DNA of 64,000 nt from Peribacillus sp. FSL P2-0133. Its GTDB lineage: Bacteria; Bacillota; Bacilli; Bacillales; DSM-1321. Both the position numbers and the translations under genes were made by a program. Of this stretch, positions 17,361 to 26,423 are shown one piece after another. A model generated the notes under the pieces. It saw only the letters and a program-made list of their open reading frames with translations. It had not been told where the DNA came from and did no database searches. Positions within the stretch are counted from its first letter, which is position 1. Each line of letters opens with the position of its first letter. The stretch covers positions 1,114,001-1,178,000 of the forward strand of contig NZ_CP150254.1 in NCBI RefSeq assembly GCF_037975445.1, given 5' to 3'.

Positions 17361-18665
17361 ATGACACAGCAAGGAGTTACTGTAACATTATTGTCCTCTT
17401 TACAGTGGCTTTTTTTTATTTTTGCCAATACGGTTGTCGTACCAATTTCTGTAGGAGCAGCATTCCAGCTTCCTACAGAAACAATTGAAATGACGATAAG
17501 ATGCTCCTTTATCTTTACAGGCATATCCTGTATTCTGCAGGCCTGGATTGGGCATCGTTATCCATTATTGGACAGCCATTCGGGGTTAATGTGGGGTCTG
17601 ATGATAAATATGGGCATCTCTGCATCTGCACTCGGATTGGATTTTGCAACCGTAGGAGGAGGAATTGCAACAGGTATTTTGCTGGCTGGAGCTGTAACCG
17701 TATTGCTTGCGGCTTTTAACCTGATTTATATCATACAAAAAGTAATTAAGCCGATGGTGATAAGTGTTTATATATTTTTGCTAACCTTTCAGCTCATCTT
17801 TATTTTCTTCAAAGGTATGTTTAAAATAACCGAAAGTGGAACGATTGATCTCCCTGTCAGTTTGTTTTCAATCTTGATTGTTATCTTCGTTGGCTTATTA
17901 AGGATTAAAGGAGGGAAAATACTAGGCAATTTCTCAATCCTGATCGGAATTATCGTAGGATGGTCATTATATCGAATTATTTTCCCTTCAGATCTTCCGA
18001 CGGCTAGCTCTTCAGGTATGGAATTCACTTTCTTTCCCCTTGGAACTCCAAACTTGAATATTGGTATTATTTTTGTCTCCTTTTTTGCGGTCCTTCTGAA
18101 TTTAACGAATTCTTTCGCTTCTATTCAAGCTGTTGCAGATGTTTACAAGGAAAAGGCGGAACATAGTCAATACAGGAGATCTATTTTTATAACAGGTATT
18201 TTTGCGTTTATCACTTCGATTTTTGGCTTGGTCCCTTTTACACCATTTACATCTACGATAGGGTTTTTACAAAGTACCAATTTATTTAAACGAAAGCCAT
18301 TCATTATAAGCGGATTTTTGTTTACTCTCCTTGGAGTTATTCCGCCATTAGGGAGATTCTTAGGAACAATACCACTAACAATAGGTAACGCTGTTTTATT
18401 TGTCGCATACCTTCAATTGTTTGGGACCGCATTAAACAGCCTGAAAGGAACGTTATTCAACTCTGAAACGATACTCCGTTTAGCGGGACCAGTCCTGGTT
18501 GGAGTTAGCATTATGAATATCCCGCCAGCATTATTCGGCAGTATTCCAGTCCTCTTGCAGCCTTTCATTACAAATGGTCTCATTATGGGTGTCATTATAT
18601 CGATCTTTTTGGAAAAGTTTATTGATTGGAATAAGTTAACAAATAAGTTGGAAGTCGGGCAGTAA
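17361..18665 (+). CDS. NCS2-family nucleobase (purine) permease
   Basis: A membrane protein of about 434 residues with 12-14 hydrophobic segments. FANTVVVPISVGAAFQLP and LLDSHSGLMWG are typical of the NCS2 uracil/xanthine permease family, closest in feel to B. subtilis YbbY. ATG 17361 has GGTGAT about 7 bp upstream; ATG 17346 in frame is an alternative adding five residues. In this cluster it probably imports a purine or a purine breakdown product. The exact substrate cannot be read. Confidence 0.82.
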   Translation: MTQQGVTVTLLSSLQWLFFIFANTVVVPISVGAAFQLPTETIEMTIRCSFIFTGISCILQAWIGHRYPLLDSHSGLMWGLMINMGISASALGLDFATVGGGIATGILLAGAVTVLLAAFNLIYIIQKVIKPMVISVYIFLLTFQLIFIFFKGMFKITESGTIDLPVSLFSILIVIFVGLLRIKGGKILGNFSILIGIIVGWSLYRIIFPSDLPTASSSGMEFTFFPLGTPNLNIGIIFVSFFAVLLNLTNSFASIQAVADVYKEKAEHSQYRRSIFITGIFAFITSIFGLVPFTPFTSTIGFLQSTNLFKRKPFIISGFLFTLLGVIPPLGRFLGTIPLTIGNAVLFVAYLQLFGTALNSLKGTLFNSETILRLAGPVLVGVSIMNIPPALFGSIPVLLQPFITNGLIMGVIISIFLEKFIDWNKLTNKLEVGQ

Positions 18666-18964
18666 CCGATATATCTACCTGAAAATGAATAAATGAGCAA
18701 CAACAACAAAAGGTGATTATTCTAAAAAAATGGATTTCATTTTACGAGTGAAGAAAAAAGGAGTTCATATAATATTAGACTACTTTGGACATCTCTAACG
18801 ATAAACTTGAAATTGATTATAAGAAACAAAACAATAAATTGAGAACTTGATTAATCGATAACAAATTAAGTATTGAACCCGTTCAAAGGGAGGAGAGGTC
18901 AACTAAGAAAATTCTTCTCGGCGTATGCCGGGAGTCAAACTAATTTTTAAAGGAGGAATACACC

Positions 18965-21142
18965 ATGGGAGAATATGTGAAAATAGGTAATCTTCAAGTC
19001 GCTCCGGTACTTTTTGAATTTATCAATAAAAATGGGCTACCTGGAAGCGAACTGAATCAGGAACAATTTTGGGTTGATTTTGAAAAATTGGTATATGACA
19101 TGTCTCCAAAAAACAAAAAATTGTTAGCTCGTCGTGATGAAATTCAAACCAAAATCAATACATGGCTTAGAGAAAATAGAGAGATCGACTTTGCTAAATA
19201 TAAATCATTTTTACAAGAAATTGGCTATCTCGAACCTGAAGGAGAAGACTTTCATATTACGATAGAAGGGGTAGATGATGAAATAGCCTTCCAAGCTGGG
19301 CCGCAGCTAGTTGTCCCGGTTGATAATGCTCGTTATGCTATTAACGCTTCTAATGCAAGGTGGGGAAGCCTTTATAATGCCCTATATGGAACAGATGTTA
19401 TTAGCGAAAAAGAAGGAGCCTACCGAGAAGGGGGCTACAATGAAGTACGCGGTGGAGAAGTCATTTCATTTGCAAAGAATTTTCTTGATCAAGTAACTCC
19501 TTTAAAGGTTCATTCACATAGAGACGCTGTGAAATATGCAGTAGTAGATGGGAAATTGGCTGTTACACTCAGAAATGGAGAAATTACGAGTTTAGTAGAG
19601 GAATCTAAGCTAGTTGGCAATCAAGGTGAATACGAAAAGCCATCGGCTATATTATTAAAAAATAATGGTTTGCATATTGAAATTCAGATTGATCGAAGTC
19701 ACCCAATCGGTAAAATAGATAAAGCAGGCGTTAAGGACATTCTAATGGAATCTACCCTTACGACCATTATGGATTGTGAGGATTCAGTTGCCGCAGTGGA
19801 TGCTGATGATAAAGTCCTGGTATATCGAAATTGGTTAGGTCTTATGAGGGGTGATCTGACTGTAACTTTCAAAAAGGATAATAAAGTAATGACACGTACA
19901 ATGAACCCGGATCGTTTATACAGAGCACCAGATGGAGAAGAATTCTCTTTGCCTGGTCGTTCACTTATGTTTGTCCGTAACGTGGGACACTTAATGACCA
20001 CAAACGCAGTCCTAGATGCAAATGGTGAAGAGATTCCTGAAGGGATTATGGATACAGTCATGACTAGTTTACTTTCCAAACATTCCCTGTTAGGGAATGG
20101 TAAATATCAAAATTCATCTAAAGGATCAGTTTATATCGTAAAGCCAAAAATGCATGGATCCGAAGAGGTGGCTTTTGCCAATGAACTTTTTGATCGTGTG
20201 GAAGACATGCTTGGTCTACAGCGAAATACACTGAAGATTGGTGTTATGGACGAAGAACGTCGAACTTCATTGAACTTGAAAGCTTGTATCCGCCAAGTTA
20301 AAGAAAGAGTGGCATTTATTAATACCGGGTTCCTAGATAGAACCGGAGACGAAATTCATACTTCTATGGAAGCCGGACCTATGATTCTCAAAAATAACAT
20401 GAAAGGATCAAAATGGCTACAAGGTTATGAAAAATCGAATGTCATTGTAGGTCTGGCAACCGGTTTTCAAGGTCGAGCTCAAATTGGTAAAGGAATGTGG
20501 GCAATGCCTGATATGATGGCGGAAATGCTAACGCAAAAGATTGGCCATTTGAAAGCAGGGGCGAATACAGCTTGGGTGCCTTCACCAACTGCAGCGACAT
20601 TGCATGCTCTTCATTATCATCAAGTGGATGTAAAAAAGGTACAAGATGAGTTGAAAAAGAATCCAGTAAATTTACGTGATGATATTTTAGAAATCCCAGT
20701 GGCTCAAAACCCCGAATGGAGTCCGGAAGAAATTCAGCAAGAGCTAGATAACAATGCTCAAGGTATCCTTGGTTATGTTGTACGTTGGGTAGAACAAGGA
20801 ATTGGTTGTTCTAAAGTACCAGATATCAACAATGTAGGGTTGATGGAAGACCGTGCCACACTAAGAATTTCGAGTCAGCATATCGCTAACTGGCTTCATC
20901 ACGGAATTTGTACAAAAGGACAGGTTATGGAGACTTTACAACGAATGGCTAAAGTAGTGGATGAACAAAACAGTGGAGATTCAGCATATCAATGTATCGC
21001 GGATAATTACGACAGCTCAGTGGCGTTTCAAGCGGCATGCGACCTAGTGTTTCAAGGCTATAACCAACCAAGTGGGTATACTGAGCCTATCCTGCATCGA
21101 CGACGAATTGAAGCGAAGAAATATAGTTGTAACAATAAGTGA
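18965..21142 (+). CDS. glcB: Malate synthase G
   Basis: A 725-residue single-chain malate synthase, the length of the G isoform. It joins glyoxylate and acetyl-CoA to malate in the cytosol. Recognisable stretches are [26 protein letters not shown] (acidic Mg ligand region), [22 protein letters not shown] and [14 protein letters not shown] near the C terminus. SD AAAGGAGG precedes ATG 18965. There is no isocitrate lyase beside it; its place among ureide genes suggests it clears glyoxylate from purine breakdown rather than running the glyoxylate shunt. Confidence 0.95.
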   Translation: MGEYVKIGNLQVAPVLFEFINKNGLPGSELNQEQFWVDFEKLVYDMSPKNKKLLARRDEIQTKINTWLRENREIDFAKYKSFLQEIGYLEPEGEDFHITIEGVDDEIAFQAGPQLVVPVDNARYAINASNARWGSLYNALYGTDVISEKEGAYREGGYNEVRGGEVISFAKNFLDQVTPLKVHSHRDAVKYAVVDGKLAVTLRNGEITSLVEESKLVGNQGEYEKPSAILLKNNGLHIEIQIDRSHPIGKIDKAGVKDILMESTLTTIMDCEDSVAAVDADDKVLVYRNWLGLMRGDLTVTFKKDNKVMTRTMNPDRLYRAPDGEEFSLPGRSLMFVRNVGHLMTTNAVLDANGEEIPEGIMDTVMTSLLSKHSLLGNGKYQNSSKGSVYIVKPKMHGSEEVAFANELFDRVEDMLGLQRNTLKIGVMDEERRTSLNLKACIRQVKERVAFINTGFLDRTGDEIHTSMEAGPMILKNNMKGSKWLQGYEKSNVIVGLATGFQGRAQIGKGMWAMPDMMAEMLTQKIGHLKAGANTAWVPSPTAATLHALHYHQVDVKKVQDELKKNPVNLRDDILEIPVAQNPEWSPEEIQQELDNNAQGILGYVVRWVEQGIGCSKVPDINNVGLMEDRATLRISSQHIANWLHHGICTKGQVMETLQRMAKVVDEQNSGDSAYQCIADNYDSSVAFQAACDLVFQGYNQPSGYTEPILHRRRIEAKKYSCNNK

Positions 21143-21689
21143 TTTCTGGGGCATTCAGAACAACTAGGATGCAATGTTACTAATTTCATGAAACTTGGCG
21201 TAGTGTCATAACTTAACTTCTACTAGTAAATTCATACGGGGCATCGGATTAAAATAAGTGATTATTCGATAAAATGGGGGACAAGTGATCAAGATTACTT
21301 GTTCCCCATTTTGGTCTAATCCTTTATAAAAAGAAGAAGCTAGGTAAACATATATGAATTAGATGTAACAAGATTTGCCATCATCTTTTTAGGTTCGCAG
21401 ACCATCAGAAGTAAGTTGGACTTCATAAGTAGAACTAGTATCTTAATTTATCAAAAAATACCAGTGAAATATGATTAGGAGCAAACTATAACAATAAGTA
21501 CCAATTCTTTTGATCATAGAAATCTGACTATGATTGGTTTGCTTTCAGTTGGTTATTTTGCACAAAAAAGCACCGAAATACTAACAAAAATGTCAATGAA
21601 GTTAAATGCGAAAGCAAGTAAAATAATACATGAGATAAATTTCGTGAATATTCATAACATGAATGGGTATTGTGAAGGGAAGCGATGTA
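21143..21689. other. Intergenic region after malate synthase G
   Basis: 547 bp with one strong terminator and no convincing gene. A 63-codon plus frame (21530-21721) overlaps the broken allC start, is rich in rare composition and shows no family motif, so I do not call it. Confidence 0.5.
21271..21312 (+). terminator. Rho-independent terminator after glcB
   Basis: AAAATGGGGGACAAGT / ACTTGTTCCCCATTTT with a ten-base loop, a near-perfect 16-bp stem running into T-rich sequence. Confidence 0.85.
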
Positions 21690-22227
21690 ATGGTCAATCA
21701 AAACGGAAAATTGATAGATGAAAAAGATGATGGTGCGTTCGATGATAGAATGGTTAGCATCTTTCGGGTCAACAATGGGGTGACCCGGTTATTATATTCC
21801 AAGCTCAGCAGGCAATGAAAGCTGAGATGGAAAAAGAAAACCTTATTACATATTTTGATAGTGTAGGCAACTTGTTTGGCAGGCTTGAGGGAACCGATCC
21901 CTCCGGTGGAATCATTCTGACCGACTCGGTCGATTCCTTGGCAAAGGAAGCTGGGGGTTTCACAATGGATGGATGTCAAACCTGTTGCGATGGATCGGGA
22001 AATGAATCGCTTTGCCCGAAAGATAGCTGAAGAGAAGAATATACCATACCAAAATATGGTCAGCGGATCCGGCAATGATGCACAGGAATTTGGTTCGTTT
22101 TGTCCGACTTGCTTGCTGTCCGTTCCAAGTAAGGGGGATCAGCCATTCACCTAAGGAGTTTAAGAGTGTTGCGGATTTGGAAAAGGTAATCGAATTTTTG
22201 AGTGAAATACTTTATAAATTAGCCTAA
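21690..22227 (+). pseudogene. Broken allantoate amidohydrolase (allC/pucF-like)
   Basis: Fragments of one M20 amidase are spread over several frames. First comes an N-terminal piece with GVTRLLYS, then MKAEMEKENLITYFDSVGNLFGRLEGT after a frameshift. Next is the remnant ILTDSVDSL, where the family has a GSHIDTV-like metal motif, then a jump to KIAEEKNIPYQNMVSGSGNDAQ and FGSFCPTCLLSVPSKG. The tail, GISHSPKEFKSVADLEKVIEFLSEILYKLA, sits in yet another frame. Most of the middle of the protein is deleted and GAGHDA has become GSGNDA, so it cannot encode an active enzyme. It sits directly before pucG, the order expected of an ancestral allC-pucG unit. Confidence 0.85.
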
Positions 22228-22244
22228 TGAAGGAGTTGGTTAAA

Positions 22245-23507
22245 ATGGCATATTCAGAATTGAATGCACCGATGAGAACGATCATGACACCAGGACCGGT
22301 CGAAGTTGACCCGCGTGTTTTAAGGGCGATGAGCACACCGATATTAGGGCAATTCGATCCTGCATTCACCACTATCATGAATGAAGTGATGGAAATGCTA
22401 CGTTTGGTTTTTCAAACGAAAAACAAATGGGCGTTCCCGATTGATGGCACCTCAAGATCCGGTAATGAAGCGATTCTATGCAGCATCATTGAGCCGGGAG
22501 ATAAGGTCCTGGTTCCTATATTCGGAAGGTTCGGTCATTTATTGGTGGAAATCTGTGAGCGATACGGAGCTGAAGTCCATACGATGGAATGTCCTTGGGG
22601 AGAAGTGTTCGAACCGCAAGCAGTCATTGCGGAAATCAAGAAAGTCTCCCCTAAAATAACAGCAATCGTGCATGGGGAAACCTCCACTGGTTGTATGCAG
22701 CCTTTGAAGGAAATCGGGTGGGCCTGCCGTGAATTGGGTGTCCTGCTTGTTGTGGATGCGGTTGCCTCCATCGGGGGCACTGATGTTAAGGTGGATGAAT
22801 GGTGTATTGATGGATTGATAGGAGGGACACAAAAGTGCTTGTCCGTTCCTTCGGGTATGGCACCGATTACGTATAACGAGCGAATAGAAGAAATCATCCA
22901 GTCTCGCAAAAAGGTGGAACGTGGCATTGCGACGGATGAAGACAACCAAAAGTTTTCGGTCCGCCGTCCGATCACCAGTAATTATTTCGATTTAAGCATG
23001 CTGCAGGATTATTGGGGGCCGCGCCGTTTGAATCACCATACAGAAGCGACTTCCATGATTTATGCGTTACGTGAAGGATTGCGTCTTGTGCTTGAAGAAG
23101 GTCTGGAAACGCGCTTTGCCCGTCATGAACTTGACGAAGCTGCTCTTGTTGAAGGGATCAAGGCGATGGGGCTAACGTTATTCGGGGATGGGAAAAACAA
23201 ACTTCCGTGTGTAACCTGCATCGAAATTCCAAAAGGAATCGATGGTGAAGCTGTAAGAGCCATGCTGTTGAATGAATTCAGTATTGAGATCGCGTCCTCA
23301 TTTGGTCCGCTTCACGGAAAAATTTGGAGAATTGGGACCATGGGATTCAGTTGTAGGAAAGAAAACATCCTCTTTGTATTGGCCTCCTTGGAAGCTGTCC
23401 TTTTGCGCCAGGGGTTCCAAGTTAACCGGGGAGAGGCTTTGCAGGCTGCACTGGATGTGTATTTGGGAAAGAAGGAGAGAATGGTAGCATCACAAGGATC
23501 TCTTTGA
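22245..23507 (+). CDS. pucG: (S)-ureidoglycine-glyoxylate aminotransferase
   Basis: A 420-residue class V PLP aminotransferase that moves the amino group of ureidoglycine to glyoxylate, giving glycine and oxalurate. Signatures are TPGPVEVDPRVLRAMSTPI, GTSRSGNEA, VVDAVASIGGTDV and the PLP Lys in IGGTQKCLSVPSG. AAGGAG lies 9 bp before ATG 22245; an ATG at 22227 would put that site inside the gene. Flanking allC and allantoinase copies are both broken, but this gene is intact, so it is probably still selected. Alanine- or serine-glyoxylate transaminase activity is the close alternative. Confidence 0.9.
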   Translation: MAYSELNAPMRTIMTPGPVEVDPRVLRAMSTPILGQFDPAFTTIMNEVMEMLRLVFQTKNKWAFPIDGTSRSGNEAILCSIIEPGDKVLVPIFGRFGHLLVEICERYGAEVHTMECPWGEVFEPQAVIAEIKKVSPKITAIVHGETSTGCMQPLKEIGWACRELGVLLVVDAVASIGGTDVKVDEWCIDGLIGGTQKCLSVPSGMAPITYNERIEEIIQSRKKVERGIATDEDNQKFSVRRPITSNYFDLSMLQDYWGPRRLNHHTEATSMIYALREGLRLVLEEGLETRFARHELDEAALVEGIKAMGLTLFGDGKNKLPCVTCIEIPKGIDGEAVRAMLLNEFSIEIASSFGPLHGKIWRIGTMGFSCRKENILFVLASLEAVLLRQGFQVNRGEALQAALDVYLGKKERMVASQGSL

Positions 23508-23597
23508 TTAATTGATGTCCATGTGCATTTCAGCAAACCTGGCCATGATCATTGGGAAGGCATAGAGGGAAATTCGCTTATCAGACGGATGGGATAA
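23508..23597 (+). pseudogene. 30-codon relic of an allantoinase gene
   Basis: Starting right after the pucG stop, one frame reads LIDVHVHFSKPGHDHWEGIEGNS before a stop. This is the HVH metal motif region of an allantoinase (compare HVHFNEPGRTEWEG in copy 2). Nothing of the rest of the protein follows. It is too short and motif-rich to be chance, and it lacks a start codon and ribosome site. Confidence 0.75.
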
Positions 23598-23679
23598 GTG
23601 AACGGGAGTGCGGGAAGTGGTTAATAGTGATAGTTTCCAGTATTGCGTTCAATAACTAGAAGAAGGGTTATAAAATAGG

Positions 23680-23716
23680 GGAGGGGGATTCCGAATCGGG
23701 AATCCCCCCTTTTTAT
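23680..23716 (+). terminator. Terminator after the pucG relic region
   Basis: GGGGGATTCC / GGAATCCCCC (23683-23692 / 23699-23708) followed by T6. Confidence 0.9.
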
Positions 23717-23755
23717 CAGCTCTGCGTATGTATCATGTGTAAATCAAGGGGAAAA

Positions 23756-23788
23756 GAAACCGGACAAGTGGATTGCTTGTCCGGTTTC
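23756..23788 (-). terminator. Terminator of the thioesterase/symporter operon
   Basis: AAACCGGACAAG / CTTGTCCGGTTT, a 12-bp stem with T-rich sequence on the minus-strand 3' side, six bases past the thioesterase stop. Confidence 0.8.
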
Positions 23789-23793
23789 AAACG

Positions 23794-24243
23794 TTACTTT
23801 TCAACTTTGTCGACGAAATATTGATTTTTCCTGAATACCATCGCTTCCATGGTAGCGATCAATTCCCTTTCATTTAACACGTCTATTTTATACCATGCCA
23901 GTTTATGGTTTTTCTTTATCTCTTTCGCTCTAGCGGTTAAAGTCTCACCACGTTTGCCAGCTGATAAGAAGTTGATGTTATTTGAAACGCCAACCGCTAT
24001 TTTGCCATATGAATTGCTGGCTGCTGCGAACACATAATCAGCAAGTGAAAAGATAATGGCACCGTGAACCGTTCCATGTGCATTGAGCATATGGTCACTT
24101 GGAGTCAATTCTGCTTCCGCTGTGCCGGGACCGAGTTTCGTCAATCTCATCCCGAGAAAAGAAGCATATGGTTCGTCGACCAGTACTTGTTTGATTTGGT
24201 CATAATGCAATTCGTGAATATCCTGATCTAAATGTGTGGTCAT
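23794..24243 (-). CDS. paaI: PaaI-type hotdog acyl-CoA thioesterase
   Basis: A 149-residue hotdog thioesterase. HGTVHGAIIFSLADYVFAAA is the PaaI-family catalytic helix, with the Gly-Ala-Asp pattern of subfamily members that cleave ring-hydroxylated phenylacetyl-CoA. Such enzymes rescue CoA from dead-end products of the phenylacetate pathway. It is the last gene of a minus-strand unit with a solute symporter and a DUF485 protein, beside paaK. A general acyl-CoA thioesterase role is possible. Confidence 0.8.
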   Translation of the reverse strand: MTTHLDQDIHELHYDQIKQVLVDEPYASFLGMRLTKLGPGTAEAELTPSDHMLNAHGTVHGAIIFSLADYVFAAASNSYGKIAVGVSNNINFLSAGKRGETLTARAKEIKKNHKLAWYKIDVLNERELIATMEAMVFRKNQYFVDKVEK

Positions 24244-24258
24244 GGAAATCCCCCTTTT

Positions 24259-25809
24259 TTAATGGTCTTTTGCTGAACTTATCCCATATCCGGTGTTAGA
24301 TTTGAACAGTACTTCAGGAAAACTGTTTTCCTCATCTTTTGTCTTTGACAAGATTGTACCTAAGTAGGCTCCAATAAAGCCAAGCGGTACGGTGAAAATG
24401 GTCGGGTTACTCATCGTGAAGAGGGGATTGCCTGTGAAAATACCCATTCCAGGTTCCGGGTTCCATACATTGGGACTGAGCATGACCAGTATGATGGAAC
24501 TGAGTAACCCGAATAACATTCCTGTGATCGCTCCGGTTGCGTTGAAGCGTTTCCAATATATTGTGCAAAGGATGATCGGTAAATTGGCACTTGCAGCAAT
24601 TCCAAGCGCAAGGACTGAAAGAAAAGCGACATTCATTGATTGTGCAAATAAAGCGAGTAAAATTGAAATGACAGCTACGCCGACAGAAGCCATTCGGGCG
24701 ACGAGTATTTGCTGTTTTTCCGTAATCTTTCCTTCCTTGATGATTTCACCGTATATATCATGTGCAAAAGCGGATGCCGACGTTAAAACAAGACCGGATA
24801 CAACCGCTAAAATCGTGGCAAATGCCACAGCAGAAACGAATGCGAATAAAAATTCACCGCCCATGGTTAATGCAAGAAGGGGCGCGGCCATGTTTCCAGC
24901 CGAGTTTGCAGCGACGATCCGCTCAAAACCGACGAAAGATGCAGCACCGAAACCAAGGAAAATCGTCATGATGAAAAATATCCCTATAAACCATGTGGAA
25001 TATACGACGGATTTCCTTGCGGTAGCTGCGTCCTTTACTGTAAAGAAGCGGACGAGTAAATGCGGAAGGCCTGCTGCTCCAAGGACAAGCGACATATTAA
25101 ATGAAATCATGTCGAGTCCATCGGTGTATTTATTTCCAGGATTCAAGAATTCCTTTCCGAGTGGTGTTGCAGTTTGGACATGATGGAACATCTCTGAAAT
25201 GTTGAAATTAAAACGGGAAAATACGATGAACGTCAGCACAGCGGAACCGCCTAGTAAGAGAACCGCTTTGGTGATCTGCACCCAGCTTGTCGCTCTCATC
25301 CCGCCGAAAATTACATAAATCGTCATCAGTACACCGACAAGTAGGACGGATAGCCAATAATCGATGCCGAGCAGCAGTTTAATTAATCCCCCTGCACCAA
25401 CAAGTTGTGCAATCATGTAAAAGATTGAAATGACAAGTGTATTGGCGGCAGCTATCCCTCGCACTTTTTTTGATTTGAAGCGTGCTGAAATCATGTCTGC
25501 CAGCGTAAACTTACCTAGATTGCGAAGTGGTTCCGACACAAGGTACAATAAGACAAGAAAGGCAACAAGGTTCCCGATGCTCATGTAAAAGCCATCGAAA
25601 CCAATCAGTGCGATTGCACCTGTAATTCCCAGGAAAGAAGCGGCTGACATAAAGTCACCTGCTACGGCCAATCCGTTTTGCCATGCTGTCAATCCGCCGC
25701 CGGCAGTATAAAAGTCACTGGCATTTTTCGTTTTCTTAGAAGAGTAATAGGTTATTGTAAGCGTTAACAAAATGATGCCCAAAAATAGTGTGAGGGATAA
25801 AATGCTCAT
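24259..25809 (-). CDS. Sodium:solute symporter (ActP/YwcA-like), candidate phenylacetate permease
   Basis: A 516-residue symporter of the SSS family with about 13 membrane segments. NASDFYTAGGGLTAWQNGLAVAGDFMSAASFLG is the N-terminal SSS signature and RMASVGVAVISILLA a later helix. Its start overlaps the stop of a DUF485 gene, the usual ActP-YjcH or YwcA-YwcB pair. In Pseudomonas, PaaL with a DUF485 partner imports phenylacetate. Its place divergent from paaK suggests the same role, but acetate or another carboxylate cannot be excluded. A perfect cre-like site lies inside the 5' coding part. Confidence 0.85.
   Translation of the reverse strand: MSILSLTLFLGIILLTLTITYYSSKKTKNASDFYTAGGGLTAWQNGLAVAGDFMSAASFLGITGAIALIGFDGFYMSIGNLVAFLVLLYLVSEPLRNLGKFTLADMISARFKSKKVRGIAAANTLVISIFYMIAQLVGAGGLIKLLLGIDYWLSVLLVGVLMTIYVIFGGMRATSWVQITKAVLLLGGSAVLTFIVFSRFNFNISEMFHHVQTATPLGKEFLNPGNKYTDGLDMISFNMSLVLGAAGLPHLLVRFFTVKDAATARKSVVYSTWFIGIFFIMTIFLGFGAASFVGFERIVAANSAGNMAAPLLALTMGGEFLFAFVSAVAFATILAVVSGLVLTSASAFAHDIYGEIIKEGKITEKQQILVARMASVGVAVISILLALFAQSMNVAFLSVLALGIAASANLPIILCTIYWKRFNATGAITGMLFGLLSSIILVMLSPNVWNPEPGMGIFTGNPLFTMSNPTIFTVPLGFIGAYLGTILSKTKDEENSFPEVLFKSNTGYGISSAKDH
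25756..25769. promoter_or_regulatory. Perfect match to the CcpA cre consensus inside the symporter gene
   Basis: TGTAAGCGTTAACA fits TGWAANCGNTNWCA at every position. It lies 40-54 bp inside the symporter coding region, where a bound CcpA could block elongation and impose glucose repression of carboxylate uptake. Confidence 0.55.
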
Positions 25810-26159
25810 TCGACAAGCACCTTCTCATATTTTTTTAAGATATTTTTAGCCAGTTTGTCGTACTTCGCCGCTTTTTTGATATAGACAATTCCTCCTAACC
25901 ATACGACGGCAAATTGGAGAAGTGCATATACCCACGCCCAAGTAATATTGAAAAATGCTTCACCTTTCAATACTTCACTATAAGCAGCTAAAATAGGCAG
26001 AACAAAATAAAAAGTAAGAAAGAAGAGAGTGACAGGTACGATGAAAGCTTTTTTCTTTTGAAGCAAATACTTAAATTCTTCCGTTTCAATTAATTGACGA
26101 TACTTATTTCCGCTGTCATGACCTGATGGTGAATGCCCAGTTTTGGCTGTTGATTCCAT
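25806..26159 (-). CDS. DUF485 small membrane protein, symporter partner
   Basis: 117 residues with two clear membrane helices (about 40-62 and 75-97), the DUF485 (YjcH/YwcB) arrangement. It overlaps the symporter start by four bases, so the two are co-translated. DUF485 proteins accompany SSS carboxylate permeases as an accessory subunit; their biochemical role is not settled. The N terminus is polar and about 20 residues longer than in YwcB-like members. Confidence 0.85.
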   Translation of the reverse strand: MESTAKTGHSPSGHDSGNKYRQLIETEEFKYLLQKKKAFIVPVTLFFLTFYFVLPILAAYSEVLKGEAFFNITWAWVYALLQFAVVWLGGIVYIKKAAKYDKLAKNILKKYEKVLVE

Positions 26160-26184
26160 AATAAGCCCCCTTTTTGTTGTAGTA

Positions 26185-26237
26185 CGTTTTTAAAACGAAT
26201 GTTTGATAAAATGATATATCATTGTTAAAATTAACAT
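26185..26237. repeat. Three short palindromes in the symporter/paaK divergent region
   Basis: CGTTTT-T-AAAACG (26185-26197), AATGATATATCATT (26210-26223) and TGTTAA-AA-TTAACA (26224-26237) lie back to back upstream of the DUF485 gene. They look like operators for dimeric regulators; which ones is unknown. Confidence 0.45.
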
Positions 26238-26303
26238 AGTCTGAAAATTTAGTAAATTAATATTTTTGTTTGTTCGGTCATTTTTCTGAATTAAAAAACA
26301 TTA

Positions 26304-26332
26304 TTGACAACGTGGAAATGACGTATTAATCT
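26304..26332 (+). promoter_or_regulatory. Candidate sigma-A promoter of paaK
   Basis: TTGACA at 26304-26309, 17-bp spacer, TAATCT at 26327-26332. A strong match about 90 bp before the paaK start, with a repeat element immediately downstream. Confidence 0.75.
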
Positions 26333-26343
26333 TGAAATAAATC

Positions 26344-26379
26344 ATAACAATAATTTAATCTCCGTTTTATTATCGTTAT
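26344..26379. promoter_or_regulatory. Candidate operator downstream of the paaK promoter
   Basis: ATAACAATAAT (26344-26354) and ATTATCGTTAT (26369-26379) form an imperfect inverted repeat with one mismatch, 12 bp after the -10 box. A related element occurs at the paaA promoter. Position suits a repressor; PaaX, encoded in the same island, is the natural candidate. Confidence 0.55.
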
Positions 26380-26423
26380 GTATGTCAGGTGGGACAATAG
26401 TAAAATTGAGGGGGACTGAAACA

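Noticed and set aside
21530..21721. 63-codon plus frame before the broken allC
   Set aside because: It overlaps the pseudogene start in another frame, lacks a ribosome site and has no recognisable domain.
22535..22975. Long antisense frames across pucG
   Set aside because: They are shadows of the pucG coding frame, without ribosome sites or motifs; the same holds for other long antisense frames in the window.
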